From an uncultured Pseudomonadota bacterium (lineage in GTDB: Bacteria > Pseudomonadota > Gammaproteobacteria > Burkholderiales > JALYOK01), in assembly GCA_902826775.1 (NCBI GenBank), contig CADEHE010000001.1, positions 434,001-498,000 on the forward strand: 64,000 bases of DNA, written 5' to 3'. Positions 44,541 to 53,026 of the stretch are shown piece after piece. The notes under the pieces were generated by a model, which saw nothing but the letters and a program-made list of their open reading frames with translations, searched no databases and was not told where the DNA came from. Positions within the stretch are counted from its first letter, which is position 1. Each line of letters opens with the position of its first letter. Position numbers and translations under genes: made by a program.

Positions 44541-45008
44541 CTACGTCTCTGGCTCCGCTGTTGCTTCGGCTTTGGGCGGCACTCGGCGCAGTTCGCGGCA
44601 TTCGTACCAATTCGCGTCCGCGTGTTCCGGCTTAACTTCGCAAAAGCTGCCATTTACCCGCACGACGACGCCGCGTTGTGTGCCGCGAGGCTGCAGCTTG
44701 CGATCTACCACCTCTCCCAGTTTGAAGGGGGCGCGCTTCGCACCGGCGCTCTGCACCAAGCGCAACTTTTCGCGCGCCACCGATTGCGGCTCGCCGGTCG
44801 GGCTGCTGAGCAGATAGTAATTGGAGGGATCAGGTCCGCTTAGCACTTCGGCGAGGTCTAGCCCCGAGCCTTCCACAAATCGCACCAAATCCCCGGGGCC
44901 CAGGCGGCGCAAGGTCTTGGCCGGGTCGGCAGCGAGGCCGGTGGTGGCGACAATCAAGCCAAAGCAGAGGAGAATCAACTTGCCTAAAGGTGCAACGCGC
45001 CGAGCCAT
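44541..45008 (-). CDS. Hypothetical exported protein
   Basis: Protein of 155 residues with a signal peptide (LGKLILLCFGLIVATTGLAA, cleavage near residue 27). The mature part has two pieces that look like a repeated small beta domain: LRRLGPGDLVRFVEGSGLDLAEVLSGPDPSNYYLLSSPTGEPQSV and FKLGEVVDRKLQPRGTQRGVVVRVNGSFCEVKPE. The first resembles an SH3-like fold by its hydrophobic pattern only. ATG 45008 is preceded by an AGGAGC ribosome binding site at a good distance. It lies between the small exported proteins and the sensor kinase. No family is recognised. Confidence 0.6.
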   Translation of the reverse strand: MARRVAPLGKLILLCFGLIVATTGLAADPAKTLRRLGPGDLVRFVEGSGLDLAEVLSGPDPSNYYLLSSPTGEPQSVAREKLRLVQSAGAKRAPFKLGEVVDRKLQPRGTQRGVVVRVNGSFCEVKPEHADANWYECRELRRVPPKAEATAEPET

Positions 45009-45136
45009 AGTGCTGCTCCTTCCTGGATCTGCGTGCGTAGCTGATGCTGCATGCACAAGGTGACCAGTATGCGCTCGCAATTTATCGCGGTAAAGCCGCG
45101 GCCGTCGCGACCGCGCGGGACTTGATCGGAGATTCC

Positions 45137-47026
45137 TTAGCTTTCCGCCAGCGCCGCCGCGCCCATCTGCTGCGAACGGCGTACCGCCGCGCTGACGGCT
45201 TCCAGCAGCCGATCGGCGTTGAGCGGTTTGTGCAACCATTGGAAGCCGCAGCAACTTGCCTCTTGCAGCCGCTCGGAGGCGACGTCGCCGGTGACCAGAA
45301 TGCCGCCCGTGCTCTCGCCGCATTCGCTCTGAACTGCCCGAATTGCATCGATGCCGCTTTCTTGGTCGCGCAGGCGGTAGTCGGAAATGACTGCATCCGG
45401 CGTGCGCGCGTGTTTTGCGAGTTGCAGCAACGCTTCGCGCGCCGATTCTGCGGCGAGCGTGTGCACGCCCCATTCTTGCAGCAGCGTCACGGTGCTGTCG
45501 CGTACCGCGGCTTCGTCGTCGATTACCACCACAAAAGCGCCGTCCAGCACCTCGGTATCGACCACTGCGGCAGGCATCGCTTGCATCGCGGGGATCGCAT
45601 GACCAAGCGGCACGTCTACGTAAAAACGCGAACCCTTGCCGAGCCGCGAATCGAGGCCGATCGGATGGTTAAGCAACTTGCCGACGCGGCGCACGATCGA
45701 CAATCCGATGCCCAGGCCTTTGCTGCGGTCGCGCTCGAGATTGCCGAGTTGCACGAACTCTTGAAAGATTTCCTGACGCTTCTCTACGGGAATGCCGATG
45801 CCGGTGTCCCATACTTCGATGCGCAGGTGATCGCCGCGGCGGCGGCAGCCGACCAGCACGCCGCCTTTGCTGGTGTAGCGGATGGCGTTGGCGACGAGGT
45901 TGCGCACGATGCGGTCGAGCAATGCGGCGTCGCTCTTCACGCGCATGCGCGTCGGGCGCACGCGCAATTCGATGCCCTTGGCACGCGCTTGCGCGCCGAA
46001 GTGCAGTTCGATCCGGTCAAAGGCCGATTGCAGCGCGAACGAGGTGACTGACGAAGCGACCACGCCGGCATCGAGCTTGGACATGTCGAGCAGCGCATCG
46101 AACATTTCCTCCATCGCGCCGACCGAGGCATCGAGCTTGCCGATGACCTGGGTGGCTTCCGGCGTCGTGACGCGGCGGCGCAGGGCGGCGACGTATAGGC
46201 CGATGGCGTGCATCGGCTGGCGCAGATCATGGCTCGCCGCCGCGAGGAAGGCGGATTTGGCGCGGTTCGCGCGCTGCGCTTCATCGCGCAGCGCCTCGGC
46301 GTCGTGGCGCGATTGCTCCGCGACGCTTTTCTCTTCGCGCAATTCGTCGATCAGATCGAGGTTCTCGTAGCGCATCGCCAAGGCGCTGCGCGTGAGTTTG
46401 GAAAAACTGTACCCGGACCAAATCAGGATGATAAACATGATCAACCCGAACGCGGCCAGGCACAAATGAATGAGGTCGCCTTCGAGCGCGGTGCGCACGA
46501 TGAGCGGCAAAAAAACCGGCGTGACAAATGCGTAAAACACCGTCGGCACCACCGGCAAGCCGGTGACCGCACCGGCAACCACACCGAACAGCGAGCCCGC
46601 CAGCAGGCCCTGCAGCACCGGACTTTCCGGCACCCAAAACAGAAAGGCGGCGCTGCCCCAAGCAATGCCCGCGACCAAGGAACGCGCGCGCAGCATCCAG
46701 TACCATTTTTCGATGTCAACCGGCTGGGGCGGGTTGCGCTTATAGCGGAAATAGAGCCAGATGGCCATCGATTGGCCCACCGCGAGCAGCCCGATCCATA
46801 TAATGATGTTGCGCGTCGGCACGCTGCCGTACATCGCAATGGCCAGTAGGATTTCGGTTATCACGGCCGCGACTTGCAAACGCGGGCTGTTCTTGATCAG
46901 CGTGTAAATTTGATCGGTGCAGACGCGATGCGAACGCCTAGAAAGCTTAGCCTCCTCGCTGAGCGCTGGCAGGCACTGCGCGGTGTTGCTCCGACATTGC
47001 CCGATAAAGGGGATTTCAATGGCCAT
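45137..47026 (-). CDS. Hybrid sensor histidine kinase/response regulator
   Basis: Protein of 629 residues: an N-terminal membrane region with about six helices between residues 50 and 205, a short coiled coil (about 220-255), a dimerisation domain with phospho-acceptor His266 in SHDLRQP, an ATPase domain with N box (NLVANAIRYTSKGG) and G boxes (DTGIGI, GLGIGLSIV), and a C-terminal receiver domain with Asp549 (SDYRLR) and Lys600. No periplasmic sensor domain is obvious, so sensing may occur in the membrane. The receiver lacks an output domain, so a separate response regulator (perhaps at 42413) is needed. Confidence 0.9.
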   Translation of the reverse strand: MAIEIPFIGQCRSNTAQCLPALSEEAKLSRRSHRVCTDQIYTLIKNSPRLQVAAVITEILLAIAMYGSVPTRNIIIWIGLLAVGQSMAIWLYFRYKRNPPQPVDIEKWYWMLRARSLVAGIAWGSAAFLFWVPESPVLQGLLAGSLFGVVAGAVTGLPVVPTVFYAFVTPVFLPLIVRTALEGDLIHLCLAAFGLIMFIILIWSGYSFSKLTRSALAMRYENLDLIDELREEKSVAEQSRHDAEALRDEAQRANRAKSAFLAAASHDLRQPMHAIGLYVAALRRRVTTPEATQVIGKLDASVGAMEEMFDALLDMSKLDAGVVASSVTSFALQSAFDRIELHFGAQARAKGIELRVRPTRMRVKSDAALLDRIVRNLVANAIRYTSKGGVLVGCRRRGDHLRIEVWDTGIGIPVEKRQEIFQEFVQLGNLERDRSKGLGIGLSIVRRVGKLLNHPIGLDSRLGKGSRFYVDVPLGHAIPAMQAMPAAVVDTEVLDGAFVVVIDDEAAVRDSTVTLLQEWGVHTLAAESAREALLQLAKHARTPDAVISDYRLRDQESGIDAIRAVQSECGESTGGILVTGDVASERLQEASCCGFQWLHKPLNADRLLEAVSAAVRRSQQMGAAALAES

Positions 47027-47137
47027 GGCATTGGGACACTATGATCGGCCGCCTTTGATGTCAAGCGGTGCGTCGCAACGGCGCAGCAAGGCGCATGCTG
47101 TTTTGGCAACAATTCGCTTGGATTTGCGAGCGAACAA

Positions 47138-47158
47138 GGCGCGGCAGGCTGCCGCGCC
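47138..47158 (-). terminator. Hairpin downstream of the NPLxP-protein genes
   Basis: GGCGCGGC and GCCGCGCC form an 8-bp GC-rich stem with a 5-base loop; on the minus strand it is followed by TTGTT. It lies 88 bases past the stop of the last small-protein gene (47247) and before the sensor kinase start, so it fits a terminator that separates the two transcripts. The following T-run is short. Confidence 0.45.
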
Positions 47159-47246
47159 GTTTCAGTTTGCACATCGCAGAAATCCTCGTCGAGCCAAACG
47201 TTACCATTAGACGAACGTTGTAGCTGCTTGGAATCGAGAGGAGCCC

Positions 47247-47516
47247 TTACGAACGCTTGTAGCTGGGTTGCAGCGGGTTGTTTTCGACGATCATCGGCGC
47301 TTGCGCATTGCTCGGCGCCGCTACATCCCACTGATAGAAGCTGGGCGTCAGCGGATTCTTCGCAATGACGACGCTGCCGCTCGCCCCTTGCACGTTCGCC
47401 TTAGCGGCAAAGTGCGCATAAGCTGGATGCAGCGGATTGGTTTCAGCGGCAATTGCGGAGGTACCGATGCCGGCAGCAATGGTGAGGGCGGTGAGGGCGA
47501 TAGCTTTGGTCAACAT
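47247..47516 (-). CDS. Small exported protein with three NPLxP motifs (copy 1)
   Basis: Protein of 89 residues with a signal peptide (about 1-24, cleavage after AIAA). The mature part has three motifs, NPLHPAY (27-33), NPLTPSFYQW (54-63) and NPLQPSY (80-86), about 27 residues apart, and ends in KRS. It aligns without gaps with the next protein (47583) and with gaps to the third (47892). A ribosome binding site AGGAAA precedes ATG 47516. I do not recognise the family. The repeated Pro-containing turn motif suggests a structural or binding role outside the cytoplasm (inference). Confidence 0.7.
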   Translation of the reverse strand: MLTKAIALTALTIAAGIGTSAIAAETNPLHPAYAHFAAKANVQGASGSVVIAKNPLTPSFYQWDVAAPSNAQAPMIVENNPLQPSYKRS

Positions 47517-47582
47517 TTCAATTTCCTTTCGAAGAGAGATGGGTAAATGAGTCCGATTGCAGATAGACCGAAGCGCGCAGGG

Positions 47583-47852
47583 CTATGAGCGCTTGTAGTT
47601 CGGTTGCAGCGGGTTGTTCATCACGATCTGCACGCTGCCGGTGTTCGCAGCGGTAGCGACGTTCCACAGATAGAAGTTCGGCTGCAGCGGGCTGATAATG
47701 GTTTGCACCGAACCTTGGCTGGGGGCGAACTCGATTTTTGCCGCAAAAGTTTGGTAGCCCGGGTGCAGCGGGTTCGCATTGCCTGCGAAAGCGGCGCTGG
47801 CGCCAATTAAGGCGGAAACGGTCAATACTGCGCGTACGGTTTTGTTCAACAT
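47583..47852 (-). CDS. Small exported protein with three NPLxP motifs (copy 2)
   Basis: Protein of 89 residues with a signal peptide (1-23, cleavage after AFA). The motifs NPLHPGY (27-33), SPLQPNFYLW (54-63) and NPLQPNY (80-86) occupy the same positions as in the copy at 47247, with the same ending KRS. The second motif has Ser for Asn. An AGGAGA ribosome binding site precedes ATG 47852. Between the motifs the copies share hydrophobic pattern more than identity, so the duplication is not recent. Same direction as its neighbours, 66 bases from the next start. Confidence 0.7.
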   Translation of the reverse strand: MLNKTVRAVLTVSALIGASAAFAGNANPLHPGYQTFAAKIEFAPSQGSVQTIISPLQPNFYLWNVATAANTGSVQIVMNNPLQPNYKRS

Positions 47853-47891
47853 GGCGAATCTCCTAAATTGAAAGTTTGATTGGGGTTTCGA

Positions 47892-48170
47892 TTACGAACG
47901 GTGATAGCTTGGGTGCAGCGGGTTATTGGCGGCTGCATCGAACCAAGTCGTGCCGGACTTGCTCACGAACTCGACGCGCGCCTGATAGAACGCGGGGTTC
48001 AGCGGATTGCGCGCGGCGCCGGTATCGATAGCGGCCGAAGTCACCGGCGCGAACTGCCCGCCGAAGTTGCGCTCAAACGAAGGGTGCAGCGGGTTGTTGT
48101 TGGCAGCGTTTGCACCGATAGCGGCAAAGCCGGCCGTTAACATCGTGACTGCGAGAACTTGCTTCAACAT
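47892..48170 (-). CDS. Small exported protein with three NPLxP motifs (copy 3)
   Basis: Protein of 92 residues from ATG 48170, which is preceded by an AGGAGA ribosome binding site; a TTG two codons upstream is less likely. A signal peptide (about 1-22) is followed by motifs NPLHPSF, NPLNPAFYQ and NPLHPSY and the end HRS. The spacing between motifs is two residues longer than in the other copies. It is the most upstream of the three tandem genes, so the shared promoter probably lies in the 332-base gap upstream. Confidence 0.7.
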   Translation of the reverse strand: MLKQVLAVTMLTAGFAAIGANAANNNPLHPSFERNFGGQFAPVTSAAIDTGAARNPLNPAFYQARVEFVSKSGTTWFDAAANNPLHPSYHRS

Positions 48171-48502
48171 GGTCAATCTCCTTTAGAGTGGGTTGGATCG
48201 GGTTTGCTTCTGCTTCAGGTCTCGCCGCTATGCCGCGATTCCATGGTGTGCATGTTAGGCAGCGCGTACGCGCTTGAAAATTGAACCGAAGTCTTAGCCC
48301 TTGCTAACCCTATTTCAAGGAGTAAGCCTCTGAAAGTCTTGTTGGTGGCGGATTTCAGGCGTATAGGGTTTTATGTATATCGTTTCTGACAAGCTAAAAC
48401 GGGTTACGACCAAAGTCTTATACCGGCCTGTTGCAGGCGCGGCGCCGTAGATCTGCGATGATGATTGCCTCAAGCAAAAGGTAACCGGGCGAGGGCTTAC
48501 AA
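48171..48502. other. 332-base intergenic region between divergent genes
   Basis: No open reading frame or RNA gene was seen. It separates the minus-strand small-protein genes from the plus-strand glutathione transferase gene and must contain both promoters. The middle part is AT-richer than the flanking genes (around 48281-48420). No clear -10/-35 pair could be assigned by eye. Confidence 0.6.
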
Positions 48503-49123
48503 GTGCTGAAAATCTGGGGACGCACCAACTCGATCAACGTGCAGAAAGTGATGTGGGCGGTAGGTGAACTTAACCTGCCTCATGAGCGCATTGATGCCGG
48601 CATGCAATTCGGCGTCGTGAATGAGCCGTGGTATCGCGCCATGAACCCGAACGCCCGCGTGCCCACCATAGACGATGACGGCTTTGTGCTGTGGGAGTCG
48701 AATGCAATCGTGCGGTACCTGGCGCGCAAGTACGGCGCCGGCGGCTTAATGCCCGCATCCCTAGAACGTTGCGCCGATGCCGATCGCTGGATGGACTGGT
48801 CGACCACGACGATGGCGCCATTGATGACGCCGCTGTTTTGGGGGCATATCCGTACGCCGCCGGAAAAGCGCGATGCGGCGGCGCTAGAACAGGCGCGTCA
48901 GCAAATGGAAGCGGTCATGCAGATTCTCGATGCTTGGCTTGCCTCGCGTCACTACATTGCGGGTAACGAACTTAGCATCGGCGATATCCCGGCGGGATGC
49001 TTCGTGCAGCGCTGGCATGCGCTGCCGATACCGCACGGCGTGCACACTCACGTCGCGGCGTGGTACGAGCGTCTGTGCCAGCGGCCCGCGTTTCGCGCGC
49101 ACGTCATGCTGCCGCTGTCGTAA
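48503..49123 (+). CDS. Glutathione S-transferase family protein
   Basis: Protein of 206 residues. The N-terminal thioredoxin-like domain has the cis-proline region MNPNARVPTIDDDGFVLWESNAIVRYLARKYG, where ES binds the glutathione gamma-glutamyl group; the possible catalytic Ser is in GRTNSINVQKVMWAVGEL. The C-terminal all-helical domain has the family's N-capping motif near NELSIGDIPAG. The pattern resembles the theta/beta-like GSTs of Proteobacteria. Substrate unknown. Start is GTG at 48503 with weak ribosome binding sequence. It stands alone in its direction. Confidence 0.9.
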   Translation: MLKIWGRTNSINVQKVMWAVGELNLPHERIDAGMQFGVVNEPWYRAMNPNARVPTIDDDGFVLWESNAIVRYLARKYGAGGLMPASLERCADADRWMDWSTTTMAPLMTPLFWGHIRTPPEKRDAAALEQARQQMEAVMQILDAWLASRHYIAGNELSIGDIPAGCFVQRWHALPIPHGVHTHVAAWYERLCQRPAFRAHVMLPLS

Positions 49124-49161
49124 CCGCGCAGCCGACGAACACGCGCGCCGCTTCTTCGCGG

Positions 49162-50688
49162 CTAGGCCAACCCCAATTTGGCCGCCAAGCCGATGCGCTG
49201 CAACTTTCCGGTCGCGCCCTTGGGAATCTCTGCGAGGAAAACTATCTTGCGCGGCACTTTGAAATCCGCCAGCCGCTTGGCGGCAAACTCGCGCAGTTCT
49301 TTCTCGGTCACGTTGGCGCCTTCGCGCAGCACCACCGCGGCCGCGACTTCCTCGCCGAGCTTCTCGTGCGGCATGGCGAAGGTGACGATCTGCTGCACGG
49401 CAGGATGATTCATTAACGTCTCATCAACTTCCAAGGGCGAGATCTTCTCGCCGCCGCGATTGATGATTTCCTTTAGGCGTCCGGTGAGCGTGAGATAGCC
49501 GTCCGCGTTGATCGCGCCCTGGTCGCCGGTGCGAAACCAGCCGTTACTAAAAGCATCCGCATTCGCCTTGGGATTGTTTTCGTAGCCGCCGGTGACGTTG
49601 GCGCCGCGGATCACCACTTCACCGGTTTCGCCCGGCGCAAGCAGTTTGCCCGCGCTGTCCATGATGGCTACTTCCGGGCCTGCGGCGATGCCGACCGAAC
49701 CGGGGATGCGCGCGCGCGGCGGCAGCGGGTTGCTGGTCATTTGGTGCGAGGCCTCGGTCATGCCGTAGGACTCGATCAGCGGCGCGTTGAACGTTGCTTC
49801 CAATTCGCGGATCACTTGCGTGGGCAGCGAGGAGGAAGACGAGCGCACGAAGCGCAGCGGATTGGCCGCGATCACCTCGCGGTTGTTCGCCGCACGGCCG
49901 AGGATGGCCTGGTGCATGGTCGGCACCGCCGTATACCAAGTGGGCTTCGCTTCGCTCATCCATGCGAAGAATTTGAGCGCGTTGAAGCCCGGCGTGCAAA
50001 AGACGCTGCTGCCCGCCGCCAGCGGTGCAAGTAAACCTGCCATGAGCCCGTGGATGTGAAACAAGGGCATCACGTTCAAGCCGCGATCGGCTGTGGTGAA
50101 CGCCAGCGTGGCGCGGATGTTTTGTGCCGAAGCGCACAGATTGCGCTGTGCCAGCGGCACGATCTTCGGGCGCGAGGTCGTGCCGGAAGTGTGCAGGATG
50201 AGCGCGATGTCATCGGTTTGCGCACAGCCGCTTTGGCATTGCTGCGTTGGCGCGGCGTCCACGGCGGCGAGCTCGAACCACCCGGCCGGCGCTGCCGCGT
50301 TGTCGACCAACTCGATCAAGCGCACGCCGAGTTTGCGCGCTACCTCGATCGCCGGTGAATCGATACCACGCTCGACGATCAGCGCTTTGGCGCGCAAATC
50401 GTTCAGATAAAACTCAAACTCGTCGGCGCGATAGCCGGGGTTAAGCGGCGCGGCGGTGGCGCAAGATGCAACGGCGAGAAAAGCGCTTGCCATCGCCGGT
50501 CCATTCGGCAGCACCAGCGCGACGCGATCGTTGCGGCCAATGCCCAAGGCGTTCAGCGTGGCGAGTGTGCGCGCGATTTGTTGGCGCAGCGCGTCGTAAG
50601 TCAAATGCGGGCGCGACGGCGCGGCGAGCGCGGTGGCGTCGGCGCCGCCTGCGGCGAGTAGTTCGATGATGGTCTTCGATGCTTGCAC
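49162..50688 (-). CDS. Acyl-CoA synthetase (AMP-dependent synthetase/ligase)
   Basis: Adenylate-forming enzyme of 508 residues. The AMP-binding motif HTSGTTSRPKIVPL lies at about 166-179, followed by PLFHIHGL, YGMTEASHQM and FRTGDQGAINADGYLTLTGRLKEIINRGGEKISP. The C-terminal lysine in PKGATGKLQR is the catalytic one. It activates a carboxylic acid as its CoA thioester. The sequence around the active site resembles oxalyl- or small-acid-CoA ligases (AAE3-like), but substrate cannot be assigned securely. The 2-dehydropantoate reductase-like gene lies 20 bases upstream on the same strand. Confidence 0.9.
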   Translation of the reverse strand: MQASKTIIELLAAGGADATALAAPSRPHLTYDALRQQIARTLATLNALGIGRNDRVALVLPNGPAMASAFLAVASCATAAPLNPGYRADEFEFYLNDLRAKALIVERGIDSPAIEVARKLGVRLIELVDNAAAPAGWFELAAVDAAPTQQCQSGCAQTDDIALILHTSGTTSRPKIVPLAQRNLCASAQNIRATLAFTTADRGLNVMPLFHIHGLMAGLLAPLAAGSSVFCTPGFNALKFFAWMSEAKPTWYTAVPTMHQAILGRAANNREVIAANPLRFVRSSSSSLPTQVIRELEATFNAPLIESYGMTEASHQMTSNPLPPRARIPGSVGIAAGPEVAIMDSAGKLLAPGETGEVVIRGANVTGGYENNPKANADAFSNGWFRTGDQGAINADGYLTLTGRLKEIINRGGEKISPLEVDETLMNHPAVQQIVTFAMPHEKLGEEVAAAVVLREGANVTEKELREFAAKRLADFKVPRKIVFLAEIPKGATGKLQRIGLAAKLGLA

Positions 50689-50708
50689 GGCTTAAACCTC
50701 AGTCGTTG

Positions 50709-51743
50709 TTATGCGGAAGTTGCGGGTATTTGCAAGCGCGCGTTGGCCGCTTGCAGCGTTTTCGCAAGCAAGCTCGTGACGGCGTAGATCGCATCGATGT
50801 TTGGCGTCGGCGTATCGGTCAATCTGCCCAACTCCGCCACGGAGCCGACCAGCGCTTCGATTTCCAGCGCGCGGCCGGCTTCGACGTCTTGCAACATCGA
50901 AGTCTTGTGCTTGCCTACGGCCTCCGCGCCCGCGATGCGGCGCTCGAGCGATACTTTGAATTGAATGCCGAGCTTTTCGCCGATCTGCTGCGCTTCGCGC
51001 ATCATTTTCGCAGCAAGCGCGCGCGTCGGCGCGAACTGGCAGATGTCGACTAGGGTTGCATGCGTGAGCGCGCTGATCGGATTAAAACTCAAATTACCCC
51101 AAAGCTTCAACCAAATCTCCGAGCGGATGTCGCTCAATATCGGCGACTTGAAGCCGGCGTCGCGAAATGCTTGGGCAAGGGCTTTAACGCGCTCGCTTTC
51201 GCTGCCGTCGATCTCCGCCAGCGGAAAACGATTGCCTTCGATAAGGCGGATCACGCCGGGTGCCGCAATCTCGCACGCCGGGTAGACGACGCAGCCGATG
51301 ACGCGCTCGATGTCGATGTTCGCTTCGATCACGCCGCCGGGGTCGACGCTCTCCAAACGGTGGCCTGTTAGTTTATCCGCCCACTCGCCGCGCAAAGCAG
51401 GATTCTTGTGAAAGTACCACCAAGGAATACCGTTCTGCGTCGTCACTACCATGGTATTCGGACCGCACAAACTCTTAAGCTGCGGCGCGACCGGGGCCAC
51501 CGCATGCGCTTTCATGCCGAGGATGACCACCTCGTGCGTGCCGGCCTCCGCGATGCGCTCGGTCGCGCGCACGTTGCTCGCTACTTGTTCGCCGCCGTCT
51601 TCCGCTATCAGCTTTAATCCATGCGCCTTGATTGCCGCCAAGTGCGGCCCGCGCGTGATCAGCGTCACGTCATGGCCGGTCAAAGCCAGCCTAACGCCGA
51701 GATAGCCGCCGATGGCGCCGGCGCCGACGATGCAGATTTTCAT
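50709..51743 (-). CDS. 2-dehydropantoate 2-reductase-like protein
   Basis: Protein of 344 residues in the ketopantoate reductase family. It starts with the NADP-binding MKICIVGAGAIGGYLGVRLALTGHDVTLITRG and has KAHAV and TTQNGIPWW in the N-terminal domain, then the C-terminal helical domain with IWLKLWGNLSFNPISALTHATL (Lys and Asn catalytic context) and KTSMLQDVEAGRALEIEAL. PanE makes pantoate for coenzyme A. Several paralogues occur in betaproteobacteria and may reduce other 2-oxo acids, so the exact substrate is uncertain. ATG 51743 begins directly at the Rossmann motif. Confidence 0.9.
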   Translation of the reverse strand: MKICIVGAGAIGGYLGVRLALTGHDVTLITRGPHLAAIKAHGLKLIAEDGGEQVASNVRATERIAEAGTHEVVILGMKAHAVAPVAPQLKSLCGPNTMVVTTQNGIPWWYFHKNPALRGEWADKLTGHRLESVDPGGVIEANIDIERVIGCVVYPACEIAAPGVIRLIEGNRFPLAEIDGSESERVKALAQAFRDAGFKSPILSDIRSEIWLKLWGNLSFNPISALTHATLVDICQFAPTRALAAKMMREAQQIGEKLGIQFKVSLERRIAGAEAVGKHKTSMLQDVEAGRALEIEALVGSVAELGRLTDTPTPNIDAIYAVTSLLAKTLQAANARLQIPATSA

Positions 51744-51850
51744 TGCGGTTTTTTCGATTGCGGGTGCGCAATCATAGCCTAGCTGCAACAATCAGCGTAG
51801 CCAGATCACACGACAATCAAGCGGCTCCCTCATCCCATCTTGAACCGGCT

Positions 51851-51876
51851 TATAATGCATCGCATCTGCAATGCAT
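51851..51876 (+). promoter_or_regulatory. Promoter -10 and possible operator of the toxin-antitoxin genes
   Basis: A perfect -10 hexamer TATAAT (51851-51856) overlaps the first of two palindromic ATGCAT boxes (51855-51860 and 51871-51876), 16 bases apart. The antitoxin start is proposed at 51888, just after. Paired boxes overlapping the promoter fit autorepression by a ribbon-helix-helix antitoxin. No clear -35 was seen. Confidence 0.45.
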
Positions 51877-51887
51877 TTTGGCAAATC

Positions 51888-52151
51888 GTGAAGACCACCA
51901 GCATCCCGCCTCTGCGCGTATCGCCAGAGCTGCGCAAGCAGGCCGAAGCCGTTCTTGAGGATGGCGAAACTCTGTCCGGTTTCGTACTCGAGGCGCTTAA
52001 CAAAAATATCGAACATCGGCGCGCGCGGCAGGAGTTCATCGCGCGCGGGCTGGCCAGCGCCGCGCGTGCCAAGAAGAGCGGCAAGTACGTTTCTGCCGAT
52101 GTCGTGCTGAAGAAACTTGCGCGCAAACTGTCAAGAGCCAAGCAACGCTGA
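51888..52151 (+). CDS. Antitoxin, ribbon-helix-helix type
   Basis: Protein of 87 residues. The segment PPLRVSPELRKQAEAVLEDGETLSGFVLEALNKNIEHRRARQEFI has the strand-helix-helix pattern of CopG/RHH antitoxins, with RVSPELRKQ as the DNA-contacting strand. The C-terminal part would bind the toxin encoded eight bases downstream. I prefer the GTG at 51888, because the promoter-like TATAAT lies within the longer reading frame and the domain starts here; an ATG at 51855 and a TTG at 51840 are also in frame. Confidence 0.75.
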   Translation: MKTTSIPPLRVSPELRKQAEAVLEDGETLSGFVLEALNKNIEHRRARQEFIARGLASAARAKKSGKYVSADVVLKKLARKLSRAKQR

Positions 52152-52159
52152 GACTGCAA

Positions 52160-52459
52160 TTGAAGCGTTATTCGGTCCGCTTCACACCGGAAGCAGAAGA
52201 CGATCTGTTGCGGCTCTACGATTTCTTGCTGGCCAAGAGCCTTAATGCCGCAGAACTCGCCCTTGGTGCCATTGAGGAGGCAACTAAAGTGTTGCGTTTC
52301 TCCCCGTTTTCTTGCCGAAAAGTGCTTTCGCACAATCCGTTTCTACGGGAGTTGATCATCCCGTTCGGCTCTTCCGGCTACGTTGCGCTCTTTGAGATTG
52401 AGGCCAATTCGGTAACGATTCTTGCGATCCGACACCAACGCGAGGAGGACTACCACTGA
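52160..52459 (+). CDS. Toxin, RelE/ParE family
   Basis: Protein of 99 residues with the RelE/ParE fold pattern: YSVRFTPEAEDDLLRLYDFLL, then two helices, LRELIIPFGSSGYVALFEIEANSVTILAIRHQREEDYH with the typical C-terminal strands and RHQREEDY. ParE toxins inhibit gyrase, and RelE toxins cleave mRNA on ribosomes; the subtype is not clear. Start is TTG at 52160, eight bases after the antitoxin stop. Together they form a two-gene toxin-antitoxin module inserted between core genes. Confidence 0.85.
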   Translation: MKRYSVRFTPEAEDDLLRLYDFLLAKSLNAAELALGAIEEATKVLRFSPFSCRKVLSHNPFLRELIIPFGSSGYVALFEIEANSVTILAIRHQREEDYH

Positions 52460-52513
52460 CGCGTTTGCCACACTTGAAAGCGAAACGTCGGCTGTTCTTG
52501 CGATGCGAGCTGT

Positions 52514-52942
52514 CTACAGCAGCGGCCTCAATAACTCCGCCAACACCCAATAGCGCACGAACTTTCCAAGCGCCAGCCACACGGAGCTTTTCCAAAAGTT
52601 GATGCGCAGCCAACCGGCGGCGATGCAGAGCGCGTCGCCCACCCACGGAAGCCAAGAGAAAAACAAAATCGGCGGTCCCCAGCGCCGTACTTTGTCGAGG
52701 TGCTTGATGTCTTTGCGTTCGGGGAACAAACGCCCAAGCCAATAAGAGGTCATGCCACCGAGGGTGTTGCCGAGCGTGATGACGCCGAGGGCGGGCCAGA
52801 GCATGTCGGGATGCGCTTTGAGCACGGCGGCGAGGAACACCTCCGAGCCGCCGGGCAGGATGGTGGCGGAGATGAAGCCCGAAATGAATAGCGTCCACAG
52901 CCCAAGATCCGACTGCAGGTAGTCGGTCAGTTGCGCGAGCAT
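52514..52942 (-). CDS. YqaA/DedA-like (SNARE-associated) membrane protein
   Basis: Membrane protein of 142 residues with about four hydrophobic segments. The pieces SGFISATILPGGSEVFLAAVL, LGNTLGGMTSYWLGRLFPER and FFSWLPWVGDALCIAAGWLRI are those of YqaA, a small DedA-superfamily member. DedA-type proteins act in membrane homeostasis and lipid-carrier recycling; YqaA itself has no defined reaction. It is the last gene before the plus-strand hem genes, with an 84-base gap between. The start at ATG 52942 fits the family N-terminus. Confidence 0.88.
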   Translation of the reverse strand: MLAQLTDYLQSDLGLWTLFISGFISATILPGGSEVFLAAVLKAHPDMLWPALGVITLGNTLGGMTSYWLGRLFPERKDIKHLDKVRRWGPPILFFSWLPWVGDALCIAAGWLRINFWKSSVWLALGKFVRYWVLAELLRPLL

Positions 52943-53026
52943 ACTCGTTGCGGCTGGGCCGGCGCGCGCGGGGTGGGGGCATAGCGCATGCTAAACTTGC
53001 CCGCAGTCGTTACTACTTGGCGATGC

